Part shown: one piece after another, positions 1-12,007 of the stretch
Position numbering within the stretch: the first letter of the stretch is position 1
How the letters are laid out: every line of letters starts with the position of its first letter
Assembly: GCF_018294505.1 (NCBI RefSeq)
Contig: NC_057811.1
Span: 30,624,893 to 30,688,892, forward strand
Source: Triticum aestivum
Lineage: Eukaryota; Streptophyta; Magnoliopsida; Poales; Poaceae
Direction of reading: 5' to 3'
DNA length: 64,000 nucleotides
Made by a program: the position numbers and the translations under genes
Notes under the pieces: generated by a model
The model's input: only the letters and a program-made list of their open reading frames with translations
What the model was told of the DNA's origin: nothing
Databases searched by the model: none

Positions 1-269
1 CTGACGCGTGGATGCCTATTGGTCCCGGTTGGTGACACCAACCGGGACAAAAGGCCCTGCCTATTGGTCCCGGTTGGTGGCACCAACCGGGATCAAAGGC
101 CCCCTGCCTGGGCTGGCAGCAGCGGCCACGTGGAGGACCTTCTGTCCCGGTTCGTGTAAGAACCGGGACTAAAGGGTTAGGGCTTTAGTAACGACCCTTT
201 AGTCCCGGTTCGAAAACCGGGACAAAAGGCCCTTACAAACCAGGGTAAAAGCCCCTTTTCCTACTAGTG
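1..269. mobile_element. Terminal part of a CACTA DNA transposon (continues left of the window)
   Basis: The stretch is filled with short inverted motifs of the type TCCCGGTTGGTGxCACCAACCGGGA, in several copies between positions 20 and 230. These are the subterminal repeats of a common grass CACTA family. It ends at 269 with CTACTAGTG, the complement of a CACTA terminus beginning CACTAGTAGGAAAAGGGGC. The other end and any coding part lie outside the window, so autonomy and the 3-bp target duplication cannot be judged. The family assignment rests on the terminus and the repeats. Confidence 0.75.
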
Positions 270-484
270 CACTCGCTTTATTAAAGTGGCAAGAGATTAT
301 AATCTGACTGGATGATTCTAATCAGGAATCCAGGAATTCCACCAAAGCAAGTAACAGAAGAAGTGCTAAGAGCTTCTCGTGCGCAGAGGTGCGCTGCCCA
401 ATTTGCTTTGTGACAAAATCCAAAGAAGCTTCAAACCCTGGAAAGTATCGGCCAAACACTATCTGCCTCAACATGTATCCAATT
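270..484. other. No recognisable feature
   Basis: AT-rich sequence between the CACTA end and the foldback repeat. I see no coding potential, RNA gene or clear repeat boundary in it. Confidence 0.5.
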
Positions 485-870
485 CGGTGCCCAGGCTCAT
501 CTGCTCCCGTTCAGAAAAAAAGTTAAAATAAATACTAGAAAAATTCAAAAAATTCCAAAAAAAAATTGTGTGATAGATAATTTGTCGCGTGAGGTCTGCT
601 CCAAATTTCAACTTATTTGAACATCTGAGTAGCTCTCGGCAAAAAAGACAAATTGAGTCAGAACAATGCATGAACAGTAAACATTTTTACAAACCTCGAT
701 TTTGTCTTTTTTGCCGAGAGCTGCTCAGATGCTCAAATGAGTTGAAATTTGGAGCGGAGCTCACGCGTCAAATTATCTACCACCCAAAAAATTTTTTGGA
801 ATTTTTTAAATTTTTTTAGTATTTGTTTTGATTTCTTTTCTAAGCGTGGGTGCAGATGAGCTCGGAAGCC
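485..870. repeat. Foldback (inverted-repeat) element, MULE/MITE-like
   Basis: Two arms of roughly 170 bp face each other: about 487-662 and about 693-870. Both carry TTTTTTGCCGAGAGCT-type and GATAATTTGxCGCGTGAG-type sequence in opposite orientation, so the two strands encode nearly the same short peptide. The outer ends share GCTCATCTGC / GCAGATGAGC. The spacer is only about 30 bp, so the transcript would form a long hairpin. Long terminal inverted repeats with almost no interior fit a Mutator-type or foldback MITE. I could not find a convincing target duplication, so the exact ends and superfamily are uncertain. Confidence 0.55.
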
Positions 871-1187
871 AAAACTCCGCGTCCCACCATGAACCCTTAT
901 AGTACCGGGTTTGTGCCAAAGATCAACCAAATCAGAACAGTCCATCTGCATGATAATATGAGTGTCTCCTCTTTTGGTAGCTGCTTCCGATCCGTCTCGG
1001 CAAGCACATAGCTCGTCGATGATTTTTATTTATTTATTTAGAAATGGAGGAGGACCTCCGGCCTCTGCATATCGACAATGCATGCAGCCACTTTATTAAT
1101 TACTAGCTGAGTGCCTGTGTATTGCCACGGAACGATATGTACTTTTTTCTCTATGCGAGCACACCGAGCCGCTTCTCCCCGCAGATG
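871..1187. repeat. Dispersed repeat remnants
   Basis: Contains the motif GGCCTCTGCATA followed by CAGCCACTTTATTAAT at about 1060-1105. A similar motif recurs at about 57795-57840, so this is an old dispersed retroposon-like end. No gene is visible. Confidence 0.35.
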
Positions 1188-1195
1188 TGATGAAC

Positions 1196-1925
1196 CAGGG
1201 CCGTTGAGGGGCATGTGCGAGCTGTGCGCTCGCACAGGGCCCCCATTTTGGGTTAAATTCTATATATATCCTTGTAAATTAGTCACTTTTTAAAAGCCTT
1301 TGTAGGCCTAATCTGTTCGAGGCAGCAGGACTCCCCCGTTGTGGACCTCATGGGCCTAGTCGTCTAGCTGGTCTGTCTCGTCCAATGGATTGACACGCTC
1401 ACTTACGACAGCTGCAGGCCGCTAGCGACCACGCTCTGCACTTGAGCAATTTTTCTTTTCGGCAATACTACACTTCAGCAGGTTACAGGTCGCAGGCGTA
1501 CATGTGCATCAGTTTATTAATTATGTTCTTTACATATTTGCTCGGTAGTTCAATTGCCTAGGTAAGCTAGTTTGCTAGTTGCACAAGGTCCCGCTCCAAA
1601 AATCTTAAGATAATTGAAAATGAAATATTGTAGAAAATCAATTATGAAGATATAATTGACAATTTATTTCCATAAATAATGGATGGATGACGCTTTTTTA
1701 GTTGGATGGATGACACTATTTTTTATTGTTTTATTATAATACCTTTAGTCTTTTAAACATTTTTATTTGATAGTATATTTTGAAGTGATGTACGAAATAA
1801 AAAATTAATAATAAAGTTACATAACTAAGTGACAATATGCTATTGCTATATTATGAGTTTTTTGAAAATTTTAGGGCCGACTTTTCATTTCGCACAGGGG
1901 CCTCGAATTCCTGGAGACGGCCCTG
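1196..1925. mobile_element. Non-autonomous hAT-type DNA transposon
   Basis: The element starts CAGGGCCGTTGAGGGG at 1196 and ends with GAGACGGCCCTG at 1925, so the terminal inverted repeats begin CAGGGCCGT on both strands, typical of hAT elements. An identical 8-bp target duplication TGATGAAC flanks it at 1188-1195 and 1926-1933; hAT elements make 8-bp duplications. The 730-bp interior is AT-rich and has no transposase domain, so it would have been mobilised in trans. Confidence 0.85.
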
Positions 1926-1933
1926 TGATGAAC

Positions 1934-3919
1934 TCGCCATCATATCTACAACCCCCAGTCGCACACCTGCAACCCTTTCCCTGTTACGAACGCTTGTCGT
2001 ATTCTCACCGATGCCATTTTCATCATGCAGACCTCTCACGCCAGATGGCATGACACAACTACAAAATGCACGCCCCCATCAGCTATGTCATAAAGAGTAC
2101 AGGTAGAGCTAGCTATATATCCTTGTGTTTCTATGGATCGACAATTTGGATTTTCTTGACATGTGGAATAATTACCTTTGTACTCCCCAAGCCACACCCG
2201 TTGCTGCATCATGGCACTCAACTGATCTTCACGATGAAATAAAATTAAATCATAGTCCTCACACACCCCACATGCCCTTCTCAATTACTTTAGAACCATT
2301 CTCTTTGTGATATTGTTTATTAATATTTTATTTATTTCCTTTCCATAATAAACATGCACATTGTTAGATCTCCAAAAAATACGTTTGGAAATAGCAGCCA
2401 GTAGAGATGTTTGTCGATTCCTTCAGGAATTAAGAGGTCAATGAGATCAGGCGCCTCAAGGACAGAGTACCCATAGAGACGACTGAGAGGATGTCTGCAG
2501 GTGGGGCACCCATCGGAAGCAGACATGGAAGCAGTACAGGCAAACATGCAGTACTGGCAAAAATCAAAATTCGAATATCACGTCTTTAAAGAGAAGGCGT
2601 GATTTCTGCAGAGCGGGAATAATTTGATACCCAAATAATAAAGATCTTTCAATTTTTTTTTTCTAAAACAAAGATATCCCATTTTCTCAACTCTAACTGC
2701 ATATACAGATTTTCGCAAAAAAAAAAGCTGCATATACACAAGTAAAAGAAAAAAGAAGGGGCAATACAAAAGCTACCACAGTACAAAGATCTATTTTTGT
2801 TGAAACAAGGCAAAAGATTTGCCATTTCATTGATTAAGAAGAAGAGTTTGTAATTAGACACACACCGCTACAGCGACACAACATGAACGAATTACTCTCG
2901 TGAGCACCCGTAGTAGCCCAAAGTGACGCTTCTTTCTTTATAGCACAAACTACCAGTACAAGGATCTTAGCGGTAACAGGGTTCATAAATAGTATAGTTC
3001 CCCATTTCCTTTATAAAACTTTAGGCAAGGCAACCAGATGAAGAACCATCAGTATATCTATCAATTGGTTGTGAATTTTGTACTGTCCTGCAATAAATAA
3101 TTGCGTGAAGATAAAGTGTCAAACATCTGAAAATTAGAAGACTGGATGAACAACATAGATGACTGCAAACCCCAAATTCGCTTTCCATGTTCTCTTCATA
3201 ATGTGATGACTTTCTATGATACTGCTAGAGCATAATGTTTATTCTAATGCATTGTCAAGCTTTATAGAATCCCAGCTGACTTTGCTTCTAGGAAATAACT
3301 AACAAATAGTACAGTTCCTCATCTCCTTTAGAAAACTTTAGGCAAGGCAAAATAATCACCTACATGTTGTTGGACTTTCATGTTTAAAAAACAAGAGACA
3401 GCAAATTAAGCTGGTAGTACTCAAGTTCCACCAGGTCAACATTGATGAAAACATGAATTAAGTTTTAATATCTCCAATAAACTCATGCGTGTTTTAATTG
3501 ATTCAAGTGACCCCAAGGTCTAGCTCGTGCATAATTTCTTTCCCAATGAACATTACTCCACAAATATACAAAGTATTCACCAATCAGTGCATTTTTCAGA
3601 AATAAGCATACACAAAAAATGCTACTGTTGTCTACAGATGTGACTACGTCACCTTCTCGAAAATTAATTTACTCCTGTAGGGCTTGTCACGTTTGAATTG
3701 CTAATGGCATTAGATCACAAATGCAACGAGGCAAATAAATTTTAGTTTTCTAACACAACCATTACTCCATTGCAAATGTGATCTTGCCGATGTGCAGATG
3801 AAATTCTGAAAAGAATAGATGAAACAGAGGGTTTTGTGGTGCGGGTGATTATTTACCGAGTAAGAGAGTAACTAATCGGATGGTCAAGGAGAGAGGCATG
3901 AGAGATGGTGGCGCCCTTG
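1934..3919. other. Intergenic / 3' flank of the minus-strand gene; no firm feature
   Basis: About 2 kb of AT-rich DNA downstream of the stop codon at 3920. Short open frames exist but none shows a recognisable domain. The best is minus 2332-2547, which contains GCPTCR and no further zinc-binding pattern. Part of this DNA may be 3' UTR of the minus-strand gene ending at 3920. Confidence 0.4.
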
Positions 3920-4561
3920 TTAGCGAGGCTTGAGGAGGACGGCGCATGCTAGCTTCACCGACAAACCTAGGGCTGAGGTCACAATGAGAGCGCCGGTGAC
4001 CACAACATAGGTCGCTGTGCCACCATCAGTGGTGGACGTTATCTGGACGAAAAAATATTTAGGGAGTGCCTAACTATCAGTCAAGTAATTTTGATTTGGG
4101 TCTAGGTTGAATGTTTTTGTCTGGTGCACTGACCGTGTCTGCAGGTTGTCCAATGGTGAACCGAACCCCTCTTACTATGTCTCCCCCATCCACGAGCTGC
4201 TTGGTTAGTCAAAGCTCATACAACTTAGTTTTGCAAGTCCATTTGACGATTCGGCCAATTAGGATAAAAATGAAACGGAGGGCTGCTGACTGCAGAATAT
4301 AGTGAAGGAGTGAAGATACTTTCGTTAGTACCTTAAGTTGAGCCTTGCTAAAAGCCTATAACAGAGGCTTGAGAAATAAAATGAAAATATAAGCATGAAA
4401 CAGGACAGAGGGAATGCTATAAGCTGAAAAAGAAAGAAACCACTACAGAATGTAGAGGCCTTGGTTACTACCTTTAATGGAAAAACCATGCTATACTCAC
4501 GACACATCTTCGACAATTCGCGCACGACGTCTAAATCCAGCCCGGGAATCTCGTACCCAGC
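3920..4561 (-). CDS. Unidentified small host gene, last three exons
   Basis: Three consecutive phase-0 exons are visible on the minus strand: 4472-4561 (90 nt), 4134-4199 (66 nt) and 3920-4042 (123 nt, ending TAA). All have GT donors and AG acceptors and join in one frame without stops. Recognisable stretches in order are IPGLDLDVVRELSKMCREYS, then GGDIVRGVRFTIGQPADT, then a hydrophobic segment YVVVTGALIVTSALGLSV near the C terminus that looks like a single membrane span, ending LLKPR. I do not recognise the family. Upstream, the gene is interrupted at 5194 by a copia element; candidate 5' exons lie beyond it at 13981-14104 and further right. The exon chain argues for a real gene; the link to the distal exons is inference. 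Confidence 0.5.
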
Positions 4562-5193
4562 CTAGCAACCAACCGCTTTATAAGAAAGGTCGTCCACGCT
4601 TTTTCATGACCAGTTTCGCTAATGAAAACTGAACACCGACCTACTCTGAAGTATTTAACACAAAGAACACTGACAAAAACAAGACTGACAAAACTCATCT
4701 GATTTGAAACCTCATTTGGTTCCCACTACTGAAGACTGACATACGAAAATGAGTGAAGATATGGGTGTGTGTGTGTGGGGTGGGGGGTGGAGGACAGCTA
4801 GCAACAAAAGGATCAACTGGTTTGTAATGTGAAAAGACCAATGAAAAAACACAAGAAGCTTAAGAGTGTGTCCAGAAAAGACTGAATAATTCCTCACAAA
4901 AAATGTATACTGAGATTATGAATCCTAACGAATTAAGTACTGAACCCTTCGCTCTCGATGCTCGAATCCCAAAAAAATCTACCTACAAATCCACTGCACC
5001 ACTCCCAGGCTAGCAGACCAGAACATCCAACACAAATTAGGAGTTAATCCACACACACAAAAATCAGTCTCATGCCGCCGAGACACCCCCACTTCCACAC
5101 GAAAAAAACACATAAAGCCACAAGTCTCGAACTGGAATCCTTTAAGTGTAACTCGTGTCCCATCGTTGATCGAAAGTTTAGTACTGTATAATC
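4562..5193. other. Intron-like sequence of the minus-strand gene
   Basis: AT-rich DNA between the exon at 4472-4561 and the copia insertion, with a short GT microsatellite at about 4768-4779. No further exon could be supported. Confidence 0.35.
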
Positions 5194-6941
5194 TGTTGGG
5201 GAACGTAGCAATAATTCAAAATTTTCCTACGTGTCACCAAGATCAATCTAGGAGATGCTAGCAACGAGAGAGAGGGAGTCCATCTTCATACCCTTGAAGA
5301 TCGCTAAGCGGAAGCGTTACAAGAACGCGGTTGATGGAGTCGTACTCACAGCGATTCAAATCGCGGAAGATCCGATCTAGCGCCGAACGGACGGCGCCTC
5401 CGCGTTCAACACACGTACAGCCCGGGGACGTCTCCTCCTTCTTGATCCAGCAAGGGGAGAGGAGAAGTTGAGGGAGAACTCCAGCAGCACGACGGCGTGG
5501 TGGCAATGGAGCTCGTGGTTCTCCGGCAGAGCTTTGCTAAGCACTACGGAGGAGGAGGAGGAGGTGTATGAGGAGGGAGGGCTGCGCCAGGGAAGAGGCG
5601 CGGCTGCCCTCCCACCCCTCCACTATATATAGGGGCAAGGGGAGAGGGGAGGCGCCCTAGGGTTTCCCCTAGGGGACGGCGGCCAAGCAGATTGGATCTC
5701 CCTAGGGAAAATCCTAGGGAGACTTGCCCCCCAAGCCAAGCAGGTGGAGGCTTGCCTCCCAAGCCAGGTGGAGGCGCCCCACCTCCCCTAGTAACGTGCG
5801 AAAGGGTGTGGGGGCGCACCACCCCTTAGTGGGCTGGTTTGCCCCTTCCCCTTTGGCCCATGAGGCCCTCCAACACTTGCCGGGGCTCCCGAAACACCTT
5901 TTGGTCATGCTGGCCATAGCCTGGTACCCCCGGAACACTTCTGGACTCCAATACCCTTCGTCCAATATATCGATCTTCACCACCGGACCATGCCGGAACT
6001 CCTCGTGATGTCCGGGATCTGATCCGGGACTCCGAACAACCTTCGGTAACCACATACTATTTCCCATAACAACTCTAGCGTCACCGAACCTTAAGTGTGT
6101 AGACCCTACGGGTTCGGAAACCATGCAGACATGAACGAGACACCTCTCCGGCCAATAACCAATAGCGGGATCTGGATACCCATATTGGCTCCCACATGTT
6201 CCACGATGATCTCATCGGATGAACCACAATGTCGGGGATTCAATCAATCCCGTATACAATTCCCTTTGTCTATCGGTATGTTACTTGCCCGAGATTCGAT
6301 CGTCGGTATCCCAATACCTCGTTCAATCTCGTTACTGGCAAGTCTCTTTACTCGTTCTGTAACGCATGATCCCGTGGCTAACTCATTAGTCACATTGAGC
6401 TCATTATGATGATGCGTTACCGAGTGGGCCCAGAGATACCTCTCTGTCATACGGAGTGACAAATCCCAGTCTCGATTCATGCCAACCCAACAGACACTTT
6501 CGGAGATACCTGTAGTGCACCTTTATAGCCACCCAGTTACGTTGTGACGTTTGATACACCCAAAGCATTCCTACGGTATCTGGGAGTTGCACAATCTCAT
6601 GGTCTAAGGAAATGATACTTGACATTAGAAAAGCTCTAGCAAACGAACTACACGATCTTGTGCTATGCTTAGGATTGGGTCTGTCCATCACATCATTCTC
6701 CTAATAATGTGATCCCGTTATCAATGACATCCAATGTCCATAGTCAGGAAACCATAACCATCTATTGATCAACGAGCTAGTCAACTAGAGGCTTACTAGG
6801 GACATGTTGTGGTCTATGTATTCACACATGTATTACGGTTTCCAGTTAATACAATTATAGCATGAACAATAGACAATTATCATGAACAAGGAAATAGAAT
6901 AATAACCATTTTATTATTGCCTCTAGGGCATATTTCCAACA
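5194..6941 (-). repeat. 3' LTR of the copia element
   Basis: Long terminal repeat of 1,748 bp on the left side, which is the 3' LTR because the element reads leftwards. It contains a (GGA) run at about 5549-5565 that is 12 bp shorter than in the other LTR and a TATATATAG box at about 5624. Confidence 0.9.
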
Positions 6942-9900
6942 GTCTCCCACTTGCACTAGAGTCAATAATCTAGTTCACATCACTATGTGATTGTAATGAA
7001 TCCAACACCCATGGGGTTTGTTCATATCTCGCTTGTGAGAGAGGTTACTAGTCAACGGGTCTGAACCTTTCAGATACGTGTGTGCTTTACAAATCTCTAT
7101 GTCATCTTGTAGATGCAGCTACCACGCGCTACTTGGAGCTATTCCAAATAACTGCTCTACTATACGAATCGGGTTTACTACTCAGAGTCATCCGGATAGT
7201 TTCAAAGTTTGCATCGACGCAACCCTTTACGACGAACTCTTTCACCACCTCCATAATCGAGAAAATTCCTTAGTCCACTAGTTACTAAGGATAAGTTCGA
7301 CCGCTATCATGTGATCCATTCCTGGATCACTCTTGTACCCCTTGACTGACTCATGGCAAGGTACACTTCAGGTGCGGTACACAGCATAGCATACTGTAGA
7401 GCCTACGTCTCAAGCATAGGGGACGACCTTCGTCCTTTCTCTCTCTTCTGTCGTGGTCAGGTCTTGAGTCTTACTCAATACTCACACCTTGTAACACAGC
7501 CAAGAACTCCTTCTTTGCTGATCTATTTTGAACTCCTTCAAAATCCTGTCACGGTATGCATTCATTTGAAAGTACTATTAAGCATTTTTGATCTATCCTT
7601 ATAGATCTTGATGCTCAATGTTCAAGTAGCTTAATCCAGGTTTTGCATTGAAAAACACTTTTCAAATAACCTTGTATGTTTTCCAGAAATTCTACACATT
7701 TCTGATCAACAATATGTCAACAACATATACTCATCAGAAATTCTATAGTGCTCCCACTCACTTCTTTGGAAATATAAGTTTCTCATAAACTTTGTATAAA
7801 CCCAAAATCTTTGATCATCTCGTCAAAGCGTACATTCCAACTCCGAGATGCTTACTCCAGTCCTTAGAAGGATTGTTGGAGCTTTGCATACTTGTTAGCA
7901 TCTTTCAGGATTGACAAAACCATCTGGTTGTATCACATATAACCTTTCCTCAAGAAAATCATCGAGGAAACAATGTTTTGACATCCTATCTGCAAGATTT
8001 CATAAATAATGCAGTAACTGCTAATATAGTTCCAACAGACTCTTAGCATCGCTACGAGTGAGAAATCTCATCGTAGTCAACTCCTTGAACTTGTCGGAAA
8101 ACATCTTAACGACAAGTCAAGCTTTCTTAATGGTGATACTTACCATCATTGTCTGTCTTCCCTTTTAAAATCCATCTGCACCCAACAGCCTTACGACCAT
8201 CAAGTAGTTCTTCCAAAGTCTACACTTTGTTTTTATACATGGATCCTCTCTCGGATTTTATGGCCTCGAGCCATTCGTCGGAATCCGGGCCCACCATCGC
8301 TTCTCCATAGCTTGTAGGTTCATTGTTGTCTAGCAACATGACTTCCAAGACAGGATTACGTACCACTCTGAAGTAGTACGCATCCTTGTCGTCCTACGAG
8401 GTTTGGTAGTGACTTGAACCGAAGTTTCATGATCACTATCATAAGCTTCCACTTCAATTGGTGTAAGTGCCACAGGAACAACTTCCTGTGCCCTGCTACA
8501 CACTAGTTGAAGTCATGGTTCAATAACCTCATCAAGTCTCCACCATCCTCCCACTCAATTCTTTCGAGAGAAACTTTTCCTCGAGAAAGGACCCGTTTCT
8601 AGAAACAATCACTTTTGCTTCCAGATCTGAAATAGGAGGTATACCCAACTGTTTTGGGTATTCTATGAAGATGCATTTATCCGCTTTGGGTTCGAGCTTA
8701 TCAGCCTGAAACTTTTTCACATAAGCGTCGCAGCCCCAAACTTTTAGGAAACGACAGCTTAGGTTTCTCTAAACCATAGTTCATATGGTGTCGTCTCAAC
8801 GGAATTGCGTGGTGCCCTATTTAAAGTGAATGCGGTTGTCTCTAATGCCTAACCCATAAACGATAGTGTAATTCGATAAGAGACATCATGGTATGCACTA
8901 TATCCAATAGGGTGCAGTTATGATGTTCGGACACACCATCACACTATAGTGTTCCAGGCGGTATTAGTCGTGAAACAATTTCCACAATTTCTTAATTGTG
9001 TGCCAAACTCGTAACTCAGATATTCATCTCTATGATCATATCATAGACATTTTTATCCTCTTGTCACGACGATCTTCAACTTCACTATGAAATTACTTGA
9101 ACCTTTCAATAATTCAGACTTGTGTTTCATCAAGTAAATATACTTAGCATCTACTCAAATCATTTGTGAAGTAAGAACATAACAATATCCACTGCATGCC
9201 TCAGCACTCATTGGACTGCACACATCAAAATGTATTACTTCCAACAAGTTGCTTTCTTGTTCCATCTTACTGAAAACGAGGCCTTTCAGTCATCTTGCCC
9301 ATGTGGTATGATTTGCATGTCTCAAGTGATTCAAAATCAAGTGAGTCCAAACGATCCATCTGTATGGACTTTCTTCATGCATATATACTAATAGACATGG
9401 TTTGCATGTCTCAATCTTTTCAAAAACGAGTGAGTCCAAAGATCCATCAACATGGAGCTTCTTCATGCGTTTTATACCAATATGACTCAAGTGGCAGTGC
9501 CACAAGTATGTGGTACTATCATTACTATCTTATATCTTTTGGCATGAACATGTGTATCACTACGATCGAGATTCAATAAACCATTCATTTTAGGTGCAAG
9601 ACCATTGAAGGTATTATTCAAATAGACAGAGTAACCATTATTCTCCTTAAATGAATAACCGTATTGCGATAAACATAATCCAATCATGTCTATGCTCAAC
9701 GCAAACACCAAATAACAATTATTTAGGTTTAACGCCAATCTCGATGGTAGAGGGAGCATGCGATGCTTGATCACATCAACCTTGGAAACACTTCCAACAC
9801 ATATCGTCATCTCACCTTTAGCTAGTCTTCGTTTATTTCGTAGCCTTTTATTTCGAGTTACCAACACTTAGCAACCGAACCAGTATCTAATACCCTGGTG

Positions 9901-12007
9901 CTACTAGGAGTACTAGTAAAGTACACATTAATATAATGTATATCCAATATACTTCTGTCGACCTTGCCTGCCTTCTCATCTACCAAGTATCTAGGGTAGT
10001 TCTGTTTCAGTGACCGTTCCCCTCATTACAGAAGCACTTAGTCTCAGGTTTGGGTTCAACCTTGGGTTTCTTCACTAGAGCAGCAACTGATTTGCCGTTT
10101 CATGAAGTATCCCTTCTTTCCCTTGCCCTTCTTGAAACTAGTGGTTTTACTAACCATCAACAATTGATGCTCCTACTTGATTTCTACTTTCGCGGTGTCA
10201 AACATTGCGAGTTGCTCAAGGATCATCATGTCTATCCCTGATATGTTATAGTTCGTCACGAAGCTCTAATAGCTTGGTGGCAGTGACTATGGAGAACCAT
10301 CACTATCTCATCTGGAAGATTAACTCCCACTCGATTCAAGCGATTGTAGTACTCAGACAATCTGAGCACATGCTCAATGATTGAGCTTTTCTCCCTTAGT
10401 TTGCAGGCTTAAGAAACTTGTCAGAGGTCTCATACCTCTTGACGTGGGCACTAGTCTGAAATCCCAATTTCAGTCTTTGGAACATCTCATATGTTCTGCG
10501 ACGTTTCAAAAACGTCTTTGGCGCCTCAATTCTAAACCGTTAGCATTACGCACTGAACTATCACGTAGTCATCAAAACGTGTATGTCAGATGTTCGCAAC
10601 ATCCACAGACGACGCTCGAGGTTCAGCAAACCGAGCGGTGCATTAAGGACATAAGCCTTCTGCGCAGCAACGAGGATAATCCTCAGTTTACAGACCCAGT
10701 CCGCATAATTTCTACCATCAACTTTCAACTAAATTTTCTCTAGGAACATATCTTAAACAGTAGAACCTAAGCGTAAGCTACGACATAATTTGCAAAGACC
10801 TTTTGACTATGTTCATGATAATTAAGTTCATCTGATTATTTAATGAACTCCCACTTAGATAGACATCCCTCTAGTCATCTAAGTGATACATGATTCGAAT
10901 CGACTAGACCGTGTCCGATCATCACGTGAGACGGACTAGTCATCAACGGTGAACATCTCCATGTTGATCATATCTACTATACGACTCATGTTCGACCTTT
11001 CGGTCTCTTGTGTTCCGAGGCCATGTCTGTACATGCTAGGCTCGTCAAGTCAACCTAAGTGTTTCGCATGTGTAAATCTCACACCCGATCATCACGTGGT
11101 GCTTCGAAACAACGAACCTTCGCAACGGTGCACAGTTAGGGGGAACACATCTCTTGAAATTTTAGTGAGGGATCATCTTATTTATGCTACCGTCGTTCTA
11201 AGCAAATAAGATGTAAACATGACAAACATCACATGCAAATCATAAAGTGACATGATATGGCCAATATCATCTTGCGCCTTTTGATCTCCATCTTCGAGGC
11301 GCGGCATGATCACCTTTGTCACCGGCATGACACCATGATCTCCATCATCGTGTCTTCATGAAGTTGTCTCGCCAACTATTACTTCTACTACTATGGCTAA
11401 CGGTTAGCAATAAAGTAAAGTAATTACATGGCGTTTTCATTGACACGCAGGTCATACAATAAATTAAGACAACTCCTATGGCTCCTGCCGATTGTCATAC
11501 TCATCGACATGCAAGTCGTGATTCCTATTACAAGAACATGATCAATCTCATACATCACATATATCATTCATCACATCCTTTTGGCCATATCACATCACAT
11601 AGCATACCCTGCAAAAACAAGTTAGACGTCCTCTAATTGTTGTTGCATGTTTTACGTGGCTGCTATGGGTTTCTAGCAAGAACGTTTCTTACCTACACAA
11701 AAGCCACAACGGTGATATGCCAATTGCTATTTACCCTTCATAAGGACCCTCTTCATCAAATCCGATCCGACTAAAGTGGGAGAGACAGACACCCGCTAGC
11801 CACCTTATGCATCAAGTGCATGTCAGTCGGTGGAACCTGTCTCACGTAAGTGTACGTGTAAGGTCGGTCCGGGCCGCTTCATCCCACAATGCCGCCGAAT
11901 CAAGATAAGACTAGTAACGGTAAGAAAATTGAACAAATCATCGCCCACAACTACTTTGTGTTCTACTCGTGCATAGAATCTACGCATAGACCTAGCTCTG
12001 ATACCAT
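6942..12007 (-). pseudogene. Degenerate copia gag-pol polyprotein region
   Basis: Only fragments of the polyprotein survive, in several frames on the minus strand. From the 5' end: a protease-proximal segment at about 9487-9867; the GAG-pre-integrase zinc-binding segment at 9290-9505, with the HCHLSHIGIKRMKKLH and CKPC motifs; an integrase-to-RT linker at 8532-8720, with KADKCIFIEYP resembling the family's KCIFVGYP; and the N-terminal part of the RVT_2 reverse transcriptase at about 7600-8390, with GCRWILKGKTDNDG and frequent stops. RNase H is not recognisable near 7000-7400. No intact frame spans any full domain, so this copy cannot encode its own machinery. Confidence 0.8.
11995..12006 (-). 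other. Primer-binding site of the copia element
   Basis: The minus strand reads TGGTATCAGAGC, one base inside the 5' LTR end at 12008. This matches the 3' end of plant initiator tRNA-Met, the usual primer of plant copia elements. Confidence 0.9.

Noticed and set aside
2332..2547. Minus-strand frame with GCPTCRHPLSRLYGYSV that resembles half of a RING finger
   Set aside because: Only one Cys pair is clear, no upstream zinc ligands or splice-compatible exons were found, and it lies beyond the stop of the nearest gene.
5258..6691. Several open frames repeated at 5258-6691 and 12072-13517
   Set aside because: They lie inside the two copies of the copia LTR, which is non-coding; the duplication explains their identity.
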